Assembly: GCF_011761305.1 (NCBI RefSeq)
Contig: NZ_JAAOZC010000003.1
Location: 248,001 to 312,000 of the forward strand
Origin: Sphingomonas vulcanisoli
GTDB taxonomy: Bacteria; Pseudomonadota; Alphaproteobacteria; Sphingomonadales; Sphingomonadaceae
Direction: 5' to 3'
DNA: 64,000 bases
The notes below the pieces were generated by a model. The model was not told the DNA's origin. It saw only the letters and a list, made by a program, of their open reading frames with translations, and made no database searches. The translations under genes were made by a program, and so were the position numbers. Shown here piece by piece: positions 55,001 through 61,405 of this stretch (position 1 is its first letter; every line of letters starts with the position of its first letter).

Positions 55001-56220
55001 AGGGGGAGGGGCAGGGGCAGCGGCCGAATATGGTCGGCACCCGTCGCGCGGACGTTGTCGAAGCCTGTATTGTCGAACGCGAGATGCGGCGCGGTCAGCG
55101 CGTAGCGGTATTCGGCGGTCTTGAACGGGCCCTTGAGATCGACGCGCAGGCGGATGTCCTGCCCGGTCATGTTGGGGAAGAGCGCGCGGGGCTGGAGCAG
55201 GTTGAGGTCGATCGCCAGCGGCGCGAAGCTGCTCTGCGCGAGATCGATCGTCCCCGCCGCCTTGAGCGCGAGTTCGGGGCTGAGAATGGCTAAGCGGCCG
55301 TTGAGCTTGCGATCCGCCAGCCTTGCTTCGCCTGCGATCTTGAGCCGCGGATCGGTCAGCCGCTGGAGCTTGCCCTGCAGGAAGGGCGACGGGGCGAGGA
55401 AGCCGGCAAGGCCATAACGCCCTTCGTGCGCGGCGAGCGCGAGATCGGCGACAGGCCGGTTCGCCAGCGTCATCGCGGCGCGCCCGTGCCAGACGTGCCA
55501 GCCGCCCTTGCCGCCGATAGCGAGATGCACCGGCCTGCGGCTGCCGAACAGCCCACCGAGCACGCCGCCTTCCGGCCCATCGGCATGGCCCGCCAGCGCG
55601 AAGCGATCGGCATCGGGACTGGCGTCCATATCGAGCACAACGCGATCGCCCTTGTTGGTGGCGACGAGCAGCCCGATCATCGCGCGCCTGTCTCGAATGT
55701 CGGCGCGCGCGCCGATCCGCGCTTCGGCCAGCGATCCCGCGACGCTTTTGCCCATCTCCAGCTTGCCGATGGCGAGATGGCCGATGCGGATATCGAAGTT
55801 GGGGATCAGCGGCGCGTTGGTAGTCTTGCGCAGGCGCGGCAGGCGGGCGAGGCGGACGAGATCGGCGGAAACGTCATCGATCGAGAGCTGGTTGCGCGCC
55901 CATTCCAGCGGATGCCAATCGAGCTTGATCTCGGGCGCGGAGAAGAACTGTCCATCCAGATCGTAGAGCCGCACGTCGCGGAGCACGGCGTGCGTCCAGA
56001 TCGAACCGTCGATCCGGCCGACGCGGATCCTGAGGCCGGTCTTGATCTTAAGCGCAGCGATGCGATCGGTTATCAGGCGATGGCCGACGCTGGTATCGAC
56101 GCCGTAGATCGCAACCGCCACGATCAGCAGCAGCGCCGCCGCCAGCCAGCCGAGCGCCCGCAATACCGGGCGGCGCTTGGGAGCAGGTGCGGGCGGTGGG
56201 GCGTCGGCCTCGTCCGTCAT
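52042..56220 (-). CDS. tamB: Translocation and assembly module protein TamB
   Basis: 1392 residues, start overlapping the tamA stop by one base (TGATG). An N-terminal inner-membrane anchor (about 18-38, ALGWLAAALLLIVAVAIYGV) is followed by long beta-helical repeats of the AsmA-like/bridge type and the C-terminal DUF490 domain (about 1050-1392; YQFAGRKFDLSRGVIRFSGV, LPEDELLSRLLFGTSITNLS). TamB spans the periplasm and, with TamA, inserts outer-membrane proteins and helps move phospholipids outward. The size is within the family range. The C-terminus is complete. Confidence 0.95.
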   Translation of the reverse strand: MTDEADAPPPAPAPKRRPVLRALGWLAAALLLIVAVAIYGVDTSVGHRLITDRIAALKIKTGLRIRVGRIDGSIWTHAVLRDVRLYDLDGQFFSAPEIKLDWHPLEWARNQLSIDDVSADLVRLARLPRLRKTTNAPLIPNFDIRIGHLAIGKLEMGKSVAGSLAEARIGARADIRDRRAMIGLLVATNKGDRVVLDMDASPDADRFALAGHADGPEGGVLGGLFGSRRPVHLAIGGKGGWHVWHGRAAMTLANRPVADLALAAHEGRYGLAGFLAPSPFLQGKLQRLTDPRLKIAGEARLADRKLNGRLAILSPELALKAAGTIDLAQSSFAPLAIDLNLLQPRALFPNMTGQDIRLRVDLKGPFKTAEYRYALTAPHLAFDNTGFDNVRATGADHIRPLPLPLPLKLQAQRVTGIGAVAGGILANLSVQGILNIDAKTIQGKSLALNSDKLKGKLGLLVDLVTGKFNVALSGGLTRYLIPGLGIVDVDSEVTVVPTADGHAAIVQGKGRADVRRFDNAFLRSLVGGLPHLTTDLVRNPDGTIRFTNLVLTGPQIRITGVGLRRRDGSFQFAGKGVQTIYGPFRLNLDGMIDHPRIDLLLDHPVDALGLANVRVNLDPTPQGFAFKTAGASYLGPFAGNGAILTPPGGLTTISVAALDVSGTRAHGSLLAKPTGLDGRLDVNGGGIGGTLQISPQGTIQKIEPHLAFSGAHFAAATPIDVRRGRLDGTILLDPTGTRLKLTAGLAGVKRNGFELARLGLGTDLAGGRGPVSLVMAGAGGRSFAINATANLQPQHISVKIAGQVDQQTLSAPKPAELSAQGSGWSLAPFTLGYGGGSATVSATFGDGPNAFDLVLDRLPLNLIDVVMPKLGLTGQVSGRAVFQVGRDTAPSGHADLTVRGLTRSGLTLASQPIDLGLNAALTPQALAMRAVAASGGHVIGRAQARMAPFPSDPHASDRFGRAPLFAQLRYNGPGDTLWRLIGVPTINLSGPLAVAADVGGTLDNPQIKGTLSTSAGKLESSATGTVVQNIRASGRFDGSRLILDQMAGTTAGGGQVSGRGAFDFSNARGVGIDIALDTRDAQLLNRDDIAATVTGPLTIKSDGIGGTIAGTFALSKGRYRLGSAAAAQVAHLNVVDVNQPDDVYVDAAPTKPWTLDIKANAFSRLMVTGLGLDSEWRAKLTIKGAVDNPAIGGSADLVQGNYQFAGRKFDLSRGVIRFSGVAPPDPILDITANANLQGLNASIHVSGTGLHPDISFESTPALPEDELLSRLLFGTSITNLSAPEALQLATAVASLRSSGSGGGLNLDPINAVRKAVHLDRLRIVPADITTGQKTSVAAGKYIGRRTYVELITDGAGYSATSVEFRITRWLSLLSTISTIGRQSAGVRISKDY

Positions 56221-58193
56221 CAGAAGGCCTGCCCGAGCGAGACATAGACTGCGATCCGCGATTCGCCGGGTCGCCGATCGATCGGCGTGCCGAGATCGAC
56301 GCGGATCGGGCCGAAACTGGAATAATAGCGGAAGCCGAGGCCGGTACCGTAGCGCAGATGGGTGAACTTGGGGATCGGCTGTTCATAGAGATTGCCCGCA
56401 TCGAGGAAGGGCACCACGCCGAGGTTGCCGAAGCGGATCCGCGCCTCGATCGCTGCCTCGGCCAGCCCGCGCCCGCCGACCGGATCGCCGTTGACGTCGA
56501 GCGGACCGATCTTCTGATAGCCATAGCCGCGCACCGATCCGCCGCCGCCGGCATAGAAGCGCCGCGACGGTGCGATATCGTCGCGCGCGATACCCTCGAT
56601 CGCGCCGAGCCGCACGCGCCCGCCGATCGAGATGCGGCTTGAGACCGGCTGATAGGCCGAGGCATCCAACTGCAGTTTCACATAAGGGATCTTGCCATGG
56701 AGGAAGGACATCTCCGGCGAGACGTGGGCGAGCAGGCGATAGCCGCGCGTGGGGTTGAGCAGATCGTCCGACGTATCGTAGCCGAGGCTGAGCGGCAGCG
56801 CGGCGACCAGATAGGTACGGCGGCGCGGCGCGCCGGTGGCGATGATCGTATCGCGCTCGTCGGTGGCGACGAATTCGGTGCCGATCGACCAGGTCCACTT
56901 CTTGTGGAAGATGATGTTGCTCTGCCGCTCGATCGCCGTGGTGATCGTGAAGGTGCGCGCATCATAGGCCTGATAATTGGTATGCGCGGCGGCGATCTGC
57001 GCGGTCAGCACATGATCGCGGCCGCGGAAATTGCCGCGGCGGAGCAGGGCGGAGAGCGATTGCTCCTGCGTGCCCGCGACGCCCGCAACGGTAACCGCGC
57101 CTTCGGGCGGCAGCAGGTTGCGGTGCTGCCACGAGACCGAGGCGGTCGCGCCCTCGCCGGTGCCATAGCCGAGCGAGCCCGCGATGGTGCGCGGCGGCGC
57201 ACGCTCCAGATGCACCTCGATATCGACCACGGCGGGATCGGCGGTCGCGACCGGCTTGATCGTCGCCACCGAGACGAGGCCGGTGGCGATCAGGGCGCGG
57301 CGGAAATCGTCGAGCTTGGCCGAATTGTAAGGCTGGCCGGGATGGAAGCGCGCGATCTCATTGAGATGGTGGGCAGTGAAGAGCTGGCGCGGGCCGACCG
57401 GCCTGAGCTGGCCGAACTTCGCGGCCGACCCCAGCGTCACCGCCATCGCCAGCGTCGCCTGGTGGGTGATGTGATCGGCGGTGACCTGCGGATCGGCGAC
57501 CGTGGCGAAGGGATAGCCCTGCTGGGTCAGCGCGGCGCGGAAAGCGATCGTGGCGGCGTTGACCTTATCGGCATCGACCGTATCGCCCTGCTTGACGGCG
57601 AACTGATCGCGCAAGGCCGGCGCGCGCGGGCCGGCGGCTTCGATTCCGGGGAAGGTGATCGCGGCGAACGTATAGGCCGGGCCGGGATCGACGGTGAGGT
57701 GGACGGTCGCGGTCTGATCGGGGTCGGCGCTGATCCTGCTTTCAACGCTGCCGTCATAGCGGCCGATCGAGCGGAGGATCTGCCGCGCGAGATCCTCGTC
57801 CTCCTTCGCGCGCAGATTGATCTGGGCGCTGTTGGCGGGCTTGTTCTCGCCCGCGTGCAGCGCCGACAGCTGGTTGAAGCGCGTCGTGAAGCCGGGGACC
57901 GCATCCGCGCCCTTGAGATCGATGCGATAGCGGTGCGGCGCATCGCTATCGGCCGTGGCGGCGGCCGAGGGTTTCTCGTCGCTGCTGGCGGCGGCGTTGA
58001 GATCGGGCCAGGCGACGCCGAGATCGGGCAGCGGCGCCATCGGGCTTGCAGGATCGAGCGTCGGCCCCGCCACGGGCGCGGCAGCCGGGGACGGCGCGGG
58101 CGCGCTTGGCGAGACCTGCCCAAAGGCAGGCGTCATCATCAGGGCGGTCACGGCGACCGCGCCTGCGACCATCCGCGGGGGAACCGGCAACAT
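56220..58193 (-). CDS. tamA: Translocation and assembly module protein TamA (Omp85 family)
   Basis: 657 residues from ATG 58193, preceded by GGGAGG at the right distance. A signal peptide (PRMVAGAVAVTALMMTPAFG) and Ala/Pro linker lead to three POTRA-type domains (about 90-330) and a C-terminal 16-strand barrel. RRFYAGGGGSVRGYGYQKIG carries the VRGY/F lid-lock motif of Omp85 proteins; the end (IAVYVSLGQAF) has the aromatic last residue recognised by the BAM machine. It forms the outer-membrane half of the TamA-TamB complex. Confidence 0.95.
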   Translation of the reverse strand: MLPVPPRMVAGAVAVTALMMTPAFGQVSPSAPAPSPAAAPVAGPTLDPASPMAPLPDLGVAWPDLNAAASSDEKPSAAATADSDAPHRYRIDLKGADAVPGFTTRFNQLSALHAGENKPANSAQINLRAKEDEDLARQILRSIGRYDGSVESRISADPDQTATVHLTVDPGPAYTFAAITFPGIEAAGPRAPALRDQFAVKQGDTVDADKVNAATIAFRAALTQQGYPFATVADPQVTADHITHQATLAMAVTLGSAAKFGQLRPVGPRQLFTAHHLNEIARFHPGQPYNSAKLDDFRRALIATGLVSVATIKPVATADPAVVDIEVHLERAPPRTIAGSLGYGTGEGATASVSWQHRNLLPPEGAVTVAGVAGTQEQSLSALLRRGNFRGRDHVLTAQIAAAHTNYQAYDARTFTITTAIERQSNIIFHKKWTWSIGTEFVATDERDTIIATGAPRRRTYLVAALPLSLGYDTSDDLLNPTRGYRLLAHVSPEMSFLHGKIPYVKLQLDASAYQPVSSRISIGGRVRLGAIEGIARDDIAPSRRFYAGGGGSVRGYGYQKIGPLDVNGDPVGGRGLAEAAIEARIRFGNLGVVPFLDAGNLYEQPIPKFTHLRYGTGLGFRYYSSFGPIRVDLGTPIDRRPGESRIAVYVSLGQAF

Positions 58194-58295
58194 CGCGGAC
58201 CTCCCTAGAGGGTCAAAGCATCGGCTGCCAACCGCTTGCTGCATGCCAAGGGCCGCGGGGTGGCGGTGGCGCGACGAGCGTGGCAAGGGGGCCGC

Positions 58296-58472
58296 ATGTC
58301 GAAGCGCAATCCCATCGCCGCCGGCGGCCCGCTGGCCCTGATCATCATGGCCGGCGCCTTGATCGGTGCGATCCTCCACCAGCCCTCTTTGGGGGTGTTG
58401 ATCGGCGTCGGCCTGGGTGCGACGATCGCGATCGCGCTCTGGCTAATCGATCGCGAGAGAACGGGGGAGTAG
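58296..58472 (+). CDS. Small two-helix membrane protein
   Basis: 58 residues from ATG 58296, with AAGGGGG before it. MSKRNPIAAGGPLALIIMAG then ALIGAILHQPSLGVLIGVGLGATIA-type hydrophobic stretches form two membrane helices around a short loop with Pro. The ending DRERTGE is charged. It diverges from tamA. The function is unknown; similar short membrane proteins are frequent in sphingomonads. Confidence 0.7.
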   Translation: MSKRNPIAAGGPLALIIMAGALIGAILHQPSLGVLIGVGLGATIAIALWLIDRERTGE

Positions 58473-58499
58473 GGATCCTACCTCAGGCCGTCACCACCG

Positions 58500-58736
58500 T
58501 CACACCTTGCACGCCGTCTCCCAACCCAGCGCAGCGCTTATCGGCAGATCGCGGACGAGCGATTTGGCGTGCGGCGATGCGGCCGCGCCCTGCGCCAGCC
58601 GCTCCATCGCCGGATCGCGACCAGCGGCCTCCTCCTCAAGATACTGGCCTGACCGTCTGCCGATCTGACGCTCGAAATAATTGCCGGGGCGGCCATATGC
58701 GCCAAGGCCGATCGCTGCGTGATCGATCGTATGAAG
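58500..58736 (-). pseudogene. Remnant of a phosphotransferase (APH, COG3173-type) gene
   Basis: On the minus strand an open frame with no start of its own reads HTIDHAAIGLGAYGRPGNYF then ERQIGRRSGQYLEEEAAGRD and stops at 58500-58502. The YGRPGNYF-RQI segment is typical of aminoglycoside-phosphotransferase-like proteins that commonly neighbour acyl-CoA dehydrogenase genes. Both the N-terminal two thirds and the catalytic HGD motif are missing, and similarity fades after about 50 codons. The upstream border is the cut end of the IS5 fragment. Confidence 0.7.
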
Positions 58737-58737
58737 C

Positions 58738-58904
58738 TGCCGTTCAGCACCCCCCGATCATCGACCCTTGGAACTCCCCTCGGCTTGTTCGGCGGCAATG
58801 GCGCGATCACGCGCCACTCGAAATCGGTCAGATCATAGCGCCTCATGCTGCAACGCTGAACCAAATCAAGGCCGCTTTGGGAATCCCATTCATGGGTTCA
58901 GGAC
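58738..58904 (-). mobile_element. 5' end fragment of an IS5-family insertion sequence
   Basis: The minus strand begins GGTCCTGAACCCATGAATGG as a terminal region; a transposase start at 58846 reads MRRYDLTDFEWRVIAPLPPN then KPRGVPRVDDRGVLNG, the typical opening of IS5/IS427-type transposases. Similarity stops after about 36 codons at 58738, where the phosphotransferase remnant begins. The catalytic DDE residues and other terminus are absent, so it cannot move by itself. Confidence 0.8.
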
Positions 58905-59042
58905 CTAATCATAAACGCGAAAAGCGCGGATTTCGCGGAATGCCTGCTCGACGATCGTATCCTGCGTGACACCCGTGCCACCCGTCACCTGCATGCAACG
59001 ATCCGTCACGCGGAACAGGCCATCGGAAACCGCGACCTTGGT
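58905..59042 (-). pseudogene. C-terminal remnant of an acyl-CoA dehydrogenase gene
   Basis: The minus strand reads TKVAVSDGLFRVTDRCMQVT then GGTGVTQDTIVEQAFREIRA then FRVYD and meets TAG at the IS border (58905-58907). The GGTGV-x2-DTIVEQ-FREIRAFR-YD segment is diagnostic of the C-terminal helical domain of acyl-CoA dehydrogenases, where it would continue GPTEVH. The insertion element follows directly after YD. Nothing recognisable of the protein remains upstream of TKV. Confidence 0.75.
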
Positions 59043-59180
59043 CAATCGAACTCTCGGCCGCGCACAAACGGAGTCTTGTTATTGAAGCAGCCAACACCGC
59101 GCAGAAGACGCCATCAAACTCCAACCAAAATGGAGCTAATTTGGTGCCTTTACGGCGCTGTCGATCGGTAGTTACCTTGA
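59043..59180. other. Non-coding sequence upstream of the HTH-TM gene
   Basis: About 140 bases between the acyl-CoA dehydrogenase remnant and the next gene. They are more AT-rich than their surroundings and probably hold the promoter of the plus-strand cluster; no clear -35/-10 pair was assigned. Confidence 0.35.
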
Positions 59181-59645
59181 ATGGTGCGGAGGGCTACCGA
59201 TATATTGACGGCGGGCGAGCGCGAAGCGTTGCGGCTCTACCTCCAGACCAGCGATCCGAAACAGATCGCGGCGCTGCTGGGCCGTAGCCATCATGAGATC
59301 GAACGGCGCTTCAAGGAAGCGCGGCGCAAGCTCGGCCTGAACCGTACGCGCGATGCCGCCGTCCTGCTCGCGATGGAGGAGGAAAATCCGGCATACCAAA
59401 GGGCGATATACCGCGATTTGGTAGGTGGCGAGGATCGCCCTTTCGATCTCATCAGGCCCCCCGTCGAGAGGGGCTGGTTCGCCAGAAACACGCCCTTCCC
59501 CACGAAGGGGCGACCCTGGAATGCGTTGCCGGTGGGCGCGCGGCTCATCGCCATATTGGCCGGGATGTTCCTCCTGGTCGCCACGGCGGTGCTGTTCGTG
59601 AACCTGGCGGCGACGCTGACCAGCATCGTTCGGCACGGGGAATGA
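59181..59645 (+). CDS. LuxR/sigma-region-4-like HTH protein with C-terminal membrane helix
   Basis: 154 residues. Residues about 8-66 (LTAGEREALRLYLQTSDPKQ, IAALLGRSHHEIERRFKEAR, RKLGLNRTRDAA) form a LuxR-type helix-turn-helix. A linker (about 67-115) leads to a single hydrophobic helix (about 118-143, ARLIAILAGMFLLVATAVLF) and a short tail. This makes a membrane-tethered DNA-binding protein without any receiver or sensor domain. It is the first of four packed plus-strand genes. The target is unknown; it might be autoregulatory or released by proteolysis. Confidence 0.82.
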   Translation: MVRRATDILTAGEREALRLYLQTSDPKQIAALLGRSHHEIERRFKEARRKLGLNRTRDAAVLLAMEEENPAYQRAIYRDLVGGEDRPFDLIRPPVERGWFARNTPFPTKGRPWNALPVGARLIAILAGMFLLVATAVLFVNLAATLTSIVRHGE

Positions 59646-59658
59646 TCAGGGGCTATCC

Positions 59659-60048
59659 ATGACCAATGCAAACGCATCGCATATTCAGCTCGTGCCGGCT
59701 GGACCATCGCTCGCCGCGCGCATGCAGACCGAGCTGAAGCAGGCCGAGGCGGCGTTCGATTCGACCGCCGGGCTGGCGGGCGAATTGATCGCCAAGACGA
59801 TCCGCGCCGCCGAGATCGCCGGCATCCACCGCGTCCACATCCAGAAGCATCTGAAGCAACTCACCGCCAGCATCGATCATGCGCTTGAGGGTCAGATGGA
59901 GTTGCAGCGATTCCACCAGGCTTGCCGTGGCTTCATGAAGAACACCGACCTTAATACGGTTGGGTTTGGCGACCTCGGTGATACGCCAGATGCCACCACA
60001 CCGCCATCGGGCATCGAGCGGTCCGAGCCGGCCACGGCGCTCATTTGA
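59659..60048 (+). CDS. Hypothetical helical protein
   Basis: 129 residues starting 14 bases after the HTH-TM gene, with AGGGG upstream. Residues 15-95 are mostly helical and charged (LAARMQTELKQAEAAFDSTA; QKHLKQLTASIDHALEGQME), possibly a coiled coil. The last 30 residues are polar and likely disordered (GDTPDATTPPSGIERSEPAT). No signal peptide or membrane helix. No family recognised. Conservation of this gene order elsewhere would be the best guide to its role. Confidence 0.65.
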   Translation: MTNANASHIQLVPAGPSLAARMQTELKQAEAAFDSTAGLAGELIAKTIRAAEIAGIHRVHIQKHLKQLTASIDHALEGQMELQRFHQACRGFMKNTDLNTVGFGDLGDTPDATTPPSGIERSEPATALI

Positions 60049-60076
60049 CCGACCGGCTGCTAAGCGACCACTCAAC

Positions 60077-60592
60077 GTGCCGCTTCATCAGCTGATCTTC
60101 ATAAGCCTTTGTGCAGTCGCGTGCGGATATGCATTCGCATGCGGCGCACGTCCCGAGAGGATCTCGGCATGCTCGATACTCGCTGCGGCAGCATTGACCT
60201 ATATCTTCAAGACACCACACGCGCATTTCTTTCACGAGCTGGAATGGCGCATTTTTCTCATAGACTTGGGCCTGCTCCTGATGCTGCTTGGCGTCGCACT
60301 CACCAGCGCGCGCTTCTGGCCGATCATCATGGCCGCGTTACAGGGCCTGAGTGTGATGGCGCACCTTGCCAAGATTCTCGATCAGGCAATCTTGCCCTAC
60401 GTCTATTTCGGGCTGGCCAGCCTGCTTTCGTGGCCAATCGTGATCCTGCTGATCACTGCAACGGCGCGCCATCGCCTGCGGCTACGCCGTTTCGGCGTGG
60501 ATTTCTCCTGGGTTTGGCAACTTCCGCCCGCCTATCGCGCGGGGTGGCTGGTTCATGAGCGAAGAGCTGATCGCCGTCTCGAACGGGACTGA
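60077..60592 (+). CDS. Hypothetical membrane protein
   Basis: About 171 residues from a GTG at 60077; a start at 59960 would add a basic, repeat-free stretch that overlaps the previous gene. Five hydrophobic segments: HQLIFISLCAVACGYAFACG, SILAAAALTYIF, IFLIDLGLLLMLLGVALTSA, WPIIMAALQGLSVMAHLAKI and VYFGLASLLSWPIVILLITA. A basic cytoplasmic tail follows. No family recognised. Its 3' end overlaps the winged-helix gene by 38 bases in another frame. Confidence 0.65.
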   Translation: MPLHQLIFISLCAVACGYAFACGARPERISACSILAAAALTYIFKTPHAHFFHELEWRIFLIDLGLLLMLLGVALTSARFWPIIMAALQGLSVMAHLAKILDQAILPYVYFGLASLLSWPIVILLITATARHRLRLRRFGVDFSWVWQLPPAYRAGWLVHERRADRRLERD

Positions 60593-61049
60593 CGACGTCA
60601 TCCGTCTTACCGACGAGCTTCGCCGTATCGCCAGCCGGATCCGGGACTCGGTCCCGTCCCGTCGCCGGGAGAGGCTAAGCGTCGACACGATCGATCAACC
60701 CGATCATCTGACGCTGGCAGAGGCAATGCTCTCGGCCCGCCGCCGCATCGGCAATCACTTCCCGCCGCTGCTGTTCGCCGATCCGGCCCGCGATCTGCTG
60801 CTCGATCTGTATGCGTCAGGTCTGCGCGGAAAGCCGGTGTCGATCAGCAGCGCGTGCATCGCTGCTGCCGTGCCTGCAACGACCGCGCTGCGGTGGATCA
60901 AGAAGCTGCAGCGGGATGGCCTCGTCAAACTGGAACGGGATACCGCGGATAATCGGCGCGTGCTGATCCGGCTGAGCGAGCCTGCGGTGTCGCGGGTGGA
61001 GGCCTATGTGAACGAGGTAGCGATGCTGTTCGATTCATGCACGTCCTAG
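60555..61049 (+). CDS. MarR-like winged-helix DNA-binding protein
   Basis: 164 residues. The N-terminal 50 residues are charged and helical; the winged helix spans about 70-150: LLLDLYASGLRGKPVSISSA, CIAAAVPATTALRWIKKLQR (recognition helix) and DGLVKLERDTADNRRVLIRL (wing). This matches a group of alphaproteobacterial proteins with MarR-type wings. It overlaps the previous gene and probably regulates this cluster or a distant target. No ligand-binding domain is evident. Confidence 0.82.
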   Translation: MSEELIAVSNGTDDVIRLTDELRRIASRIRDSVPSRRRERLSVDTIDQPDHLTLAEAMLSARRRIGNHFPPLLFADPARDLLLDLYASGLRGKPVSISSACIAAAVPATTALRWIKKLQRDGLVKLERDTADNRRVLIRLSEPAVSRVEAYVNEVAMLFDSCTS

Positions 61050-61123
61050 AACGGTCGGCGGTGGCTTCCGACAATAGGTTCAGCGGCGAACGGAAACCCT
61101 AAACGGCTGGCGCGGCGTCACAG

Positions 61124-61142
61124 TTAATGATAATCACTCGCA
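61124..61142. promoter_or_regulatory. Fur-like iron box upstream of feoA
   Basis: TTAATGATAATCACTCGCA includes the exact Fur half-site TGATAAT, with a weaker right half. It is about 20 bases before the likely feoA start. Iron-dependent repression of feoAB is the usual pattern. An ATG inside it (61127) is unlikely to be the real start. Confidence 0.55.
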
Positions 61143-61156
61143 TCATCTTTTGCGCG

Positions 61157-61405
61157 GTGCCCGTTTTGCGTCTCGACCAACTTCCCCATCGGCAGGCTTC
61201 CACGATCAGCGCGATCGATTGGGAGAGGCTTGACGTGCGGGAAGCACGGCGCCTGCAGGAACTGGGTTTCGTCGAAGGGGTGGCGATCGAGGCGCTACAT
61301 CGCGGGCCGTTCAAGGATCCGATCGCCTGCCGCGTTGGTACGATGACGATCGCGCTGCGCCGCGCGCTGGCGGCTGCGATCAGCGTAGAACCGATCGCAG
61401 CATGA
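61157..61405 (+). CDS. feoA: Ferrous iron transport protein A
   Basis: About 82 residues from a GTG at 61157; an in-frame ATG at 61127 would lie inside the Fur-like box. LRLDQLPHRQASTISAIDWE and ARRLQELGFVEGVAIEALHR then GPFKDPIACRVGTMTIALRR are the SH3-like FeoA fold. FeoA is a small cytosolic partner needed for FeoB activity. It overlaps feoB as ATGA. Confidence 0.9.
   Translation: MPVLRLDQLPHRQASTISAIDWERLDVREARRLQELGFVEGVAIEALHRGPFKDPIACRVGTMTIALRRALAAAISVEPIAA

Noticed and set aside
56697-58208. A 503-codon open frame antisense to tamA
   Set aside because: Same pattern of an Arg/Gly/Asp-rich shadow frame; tamA has a signal peptide, POTRA domains and barrel on the opposite strand.
61127-61156. 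ATG at 61127 as the feoA start
   Set aside because: It lies within the Fur-like box and adds residues not typical of FeoA; GTG 61157 fits the family better.
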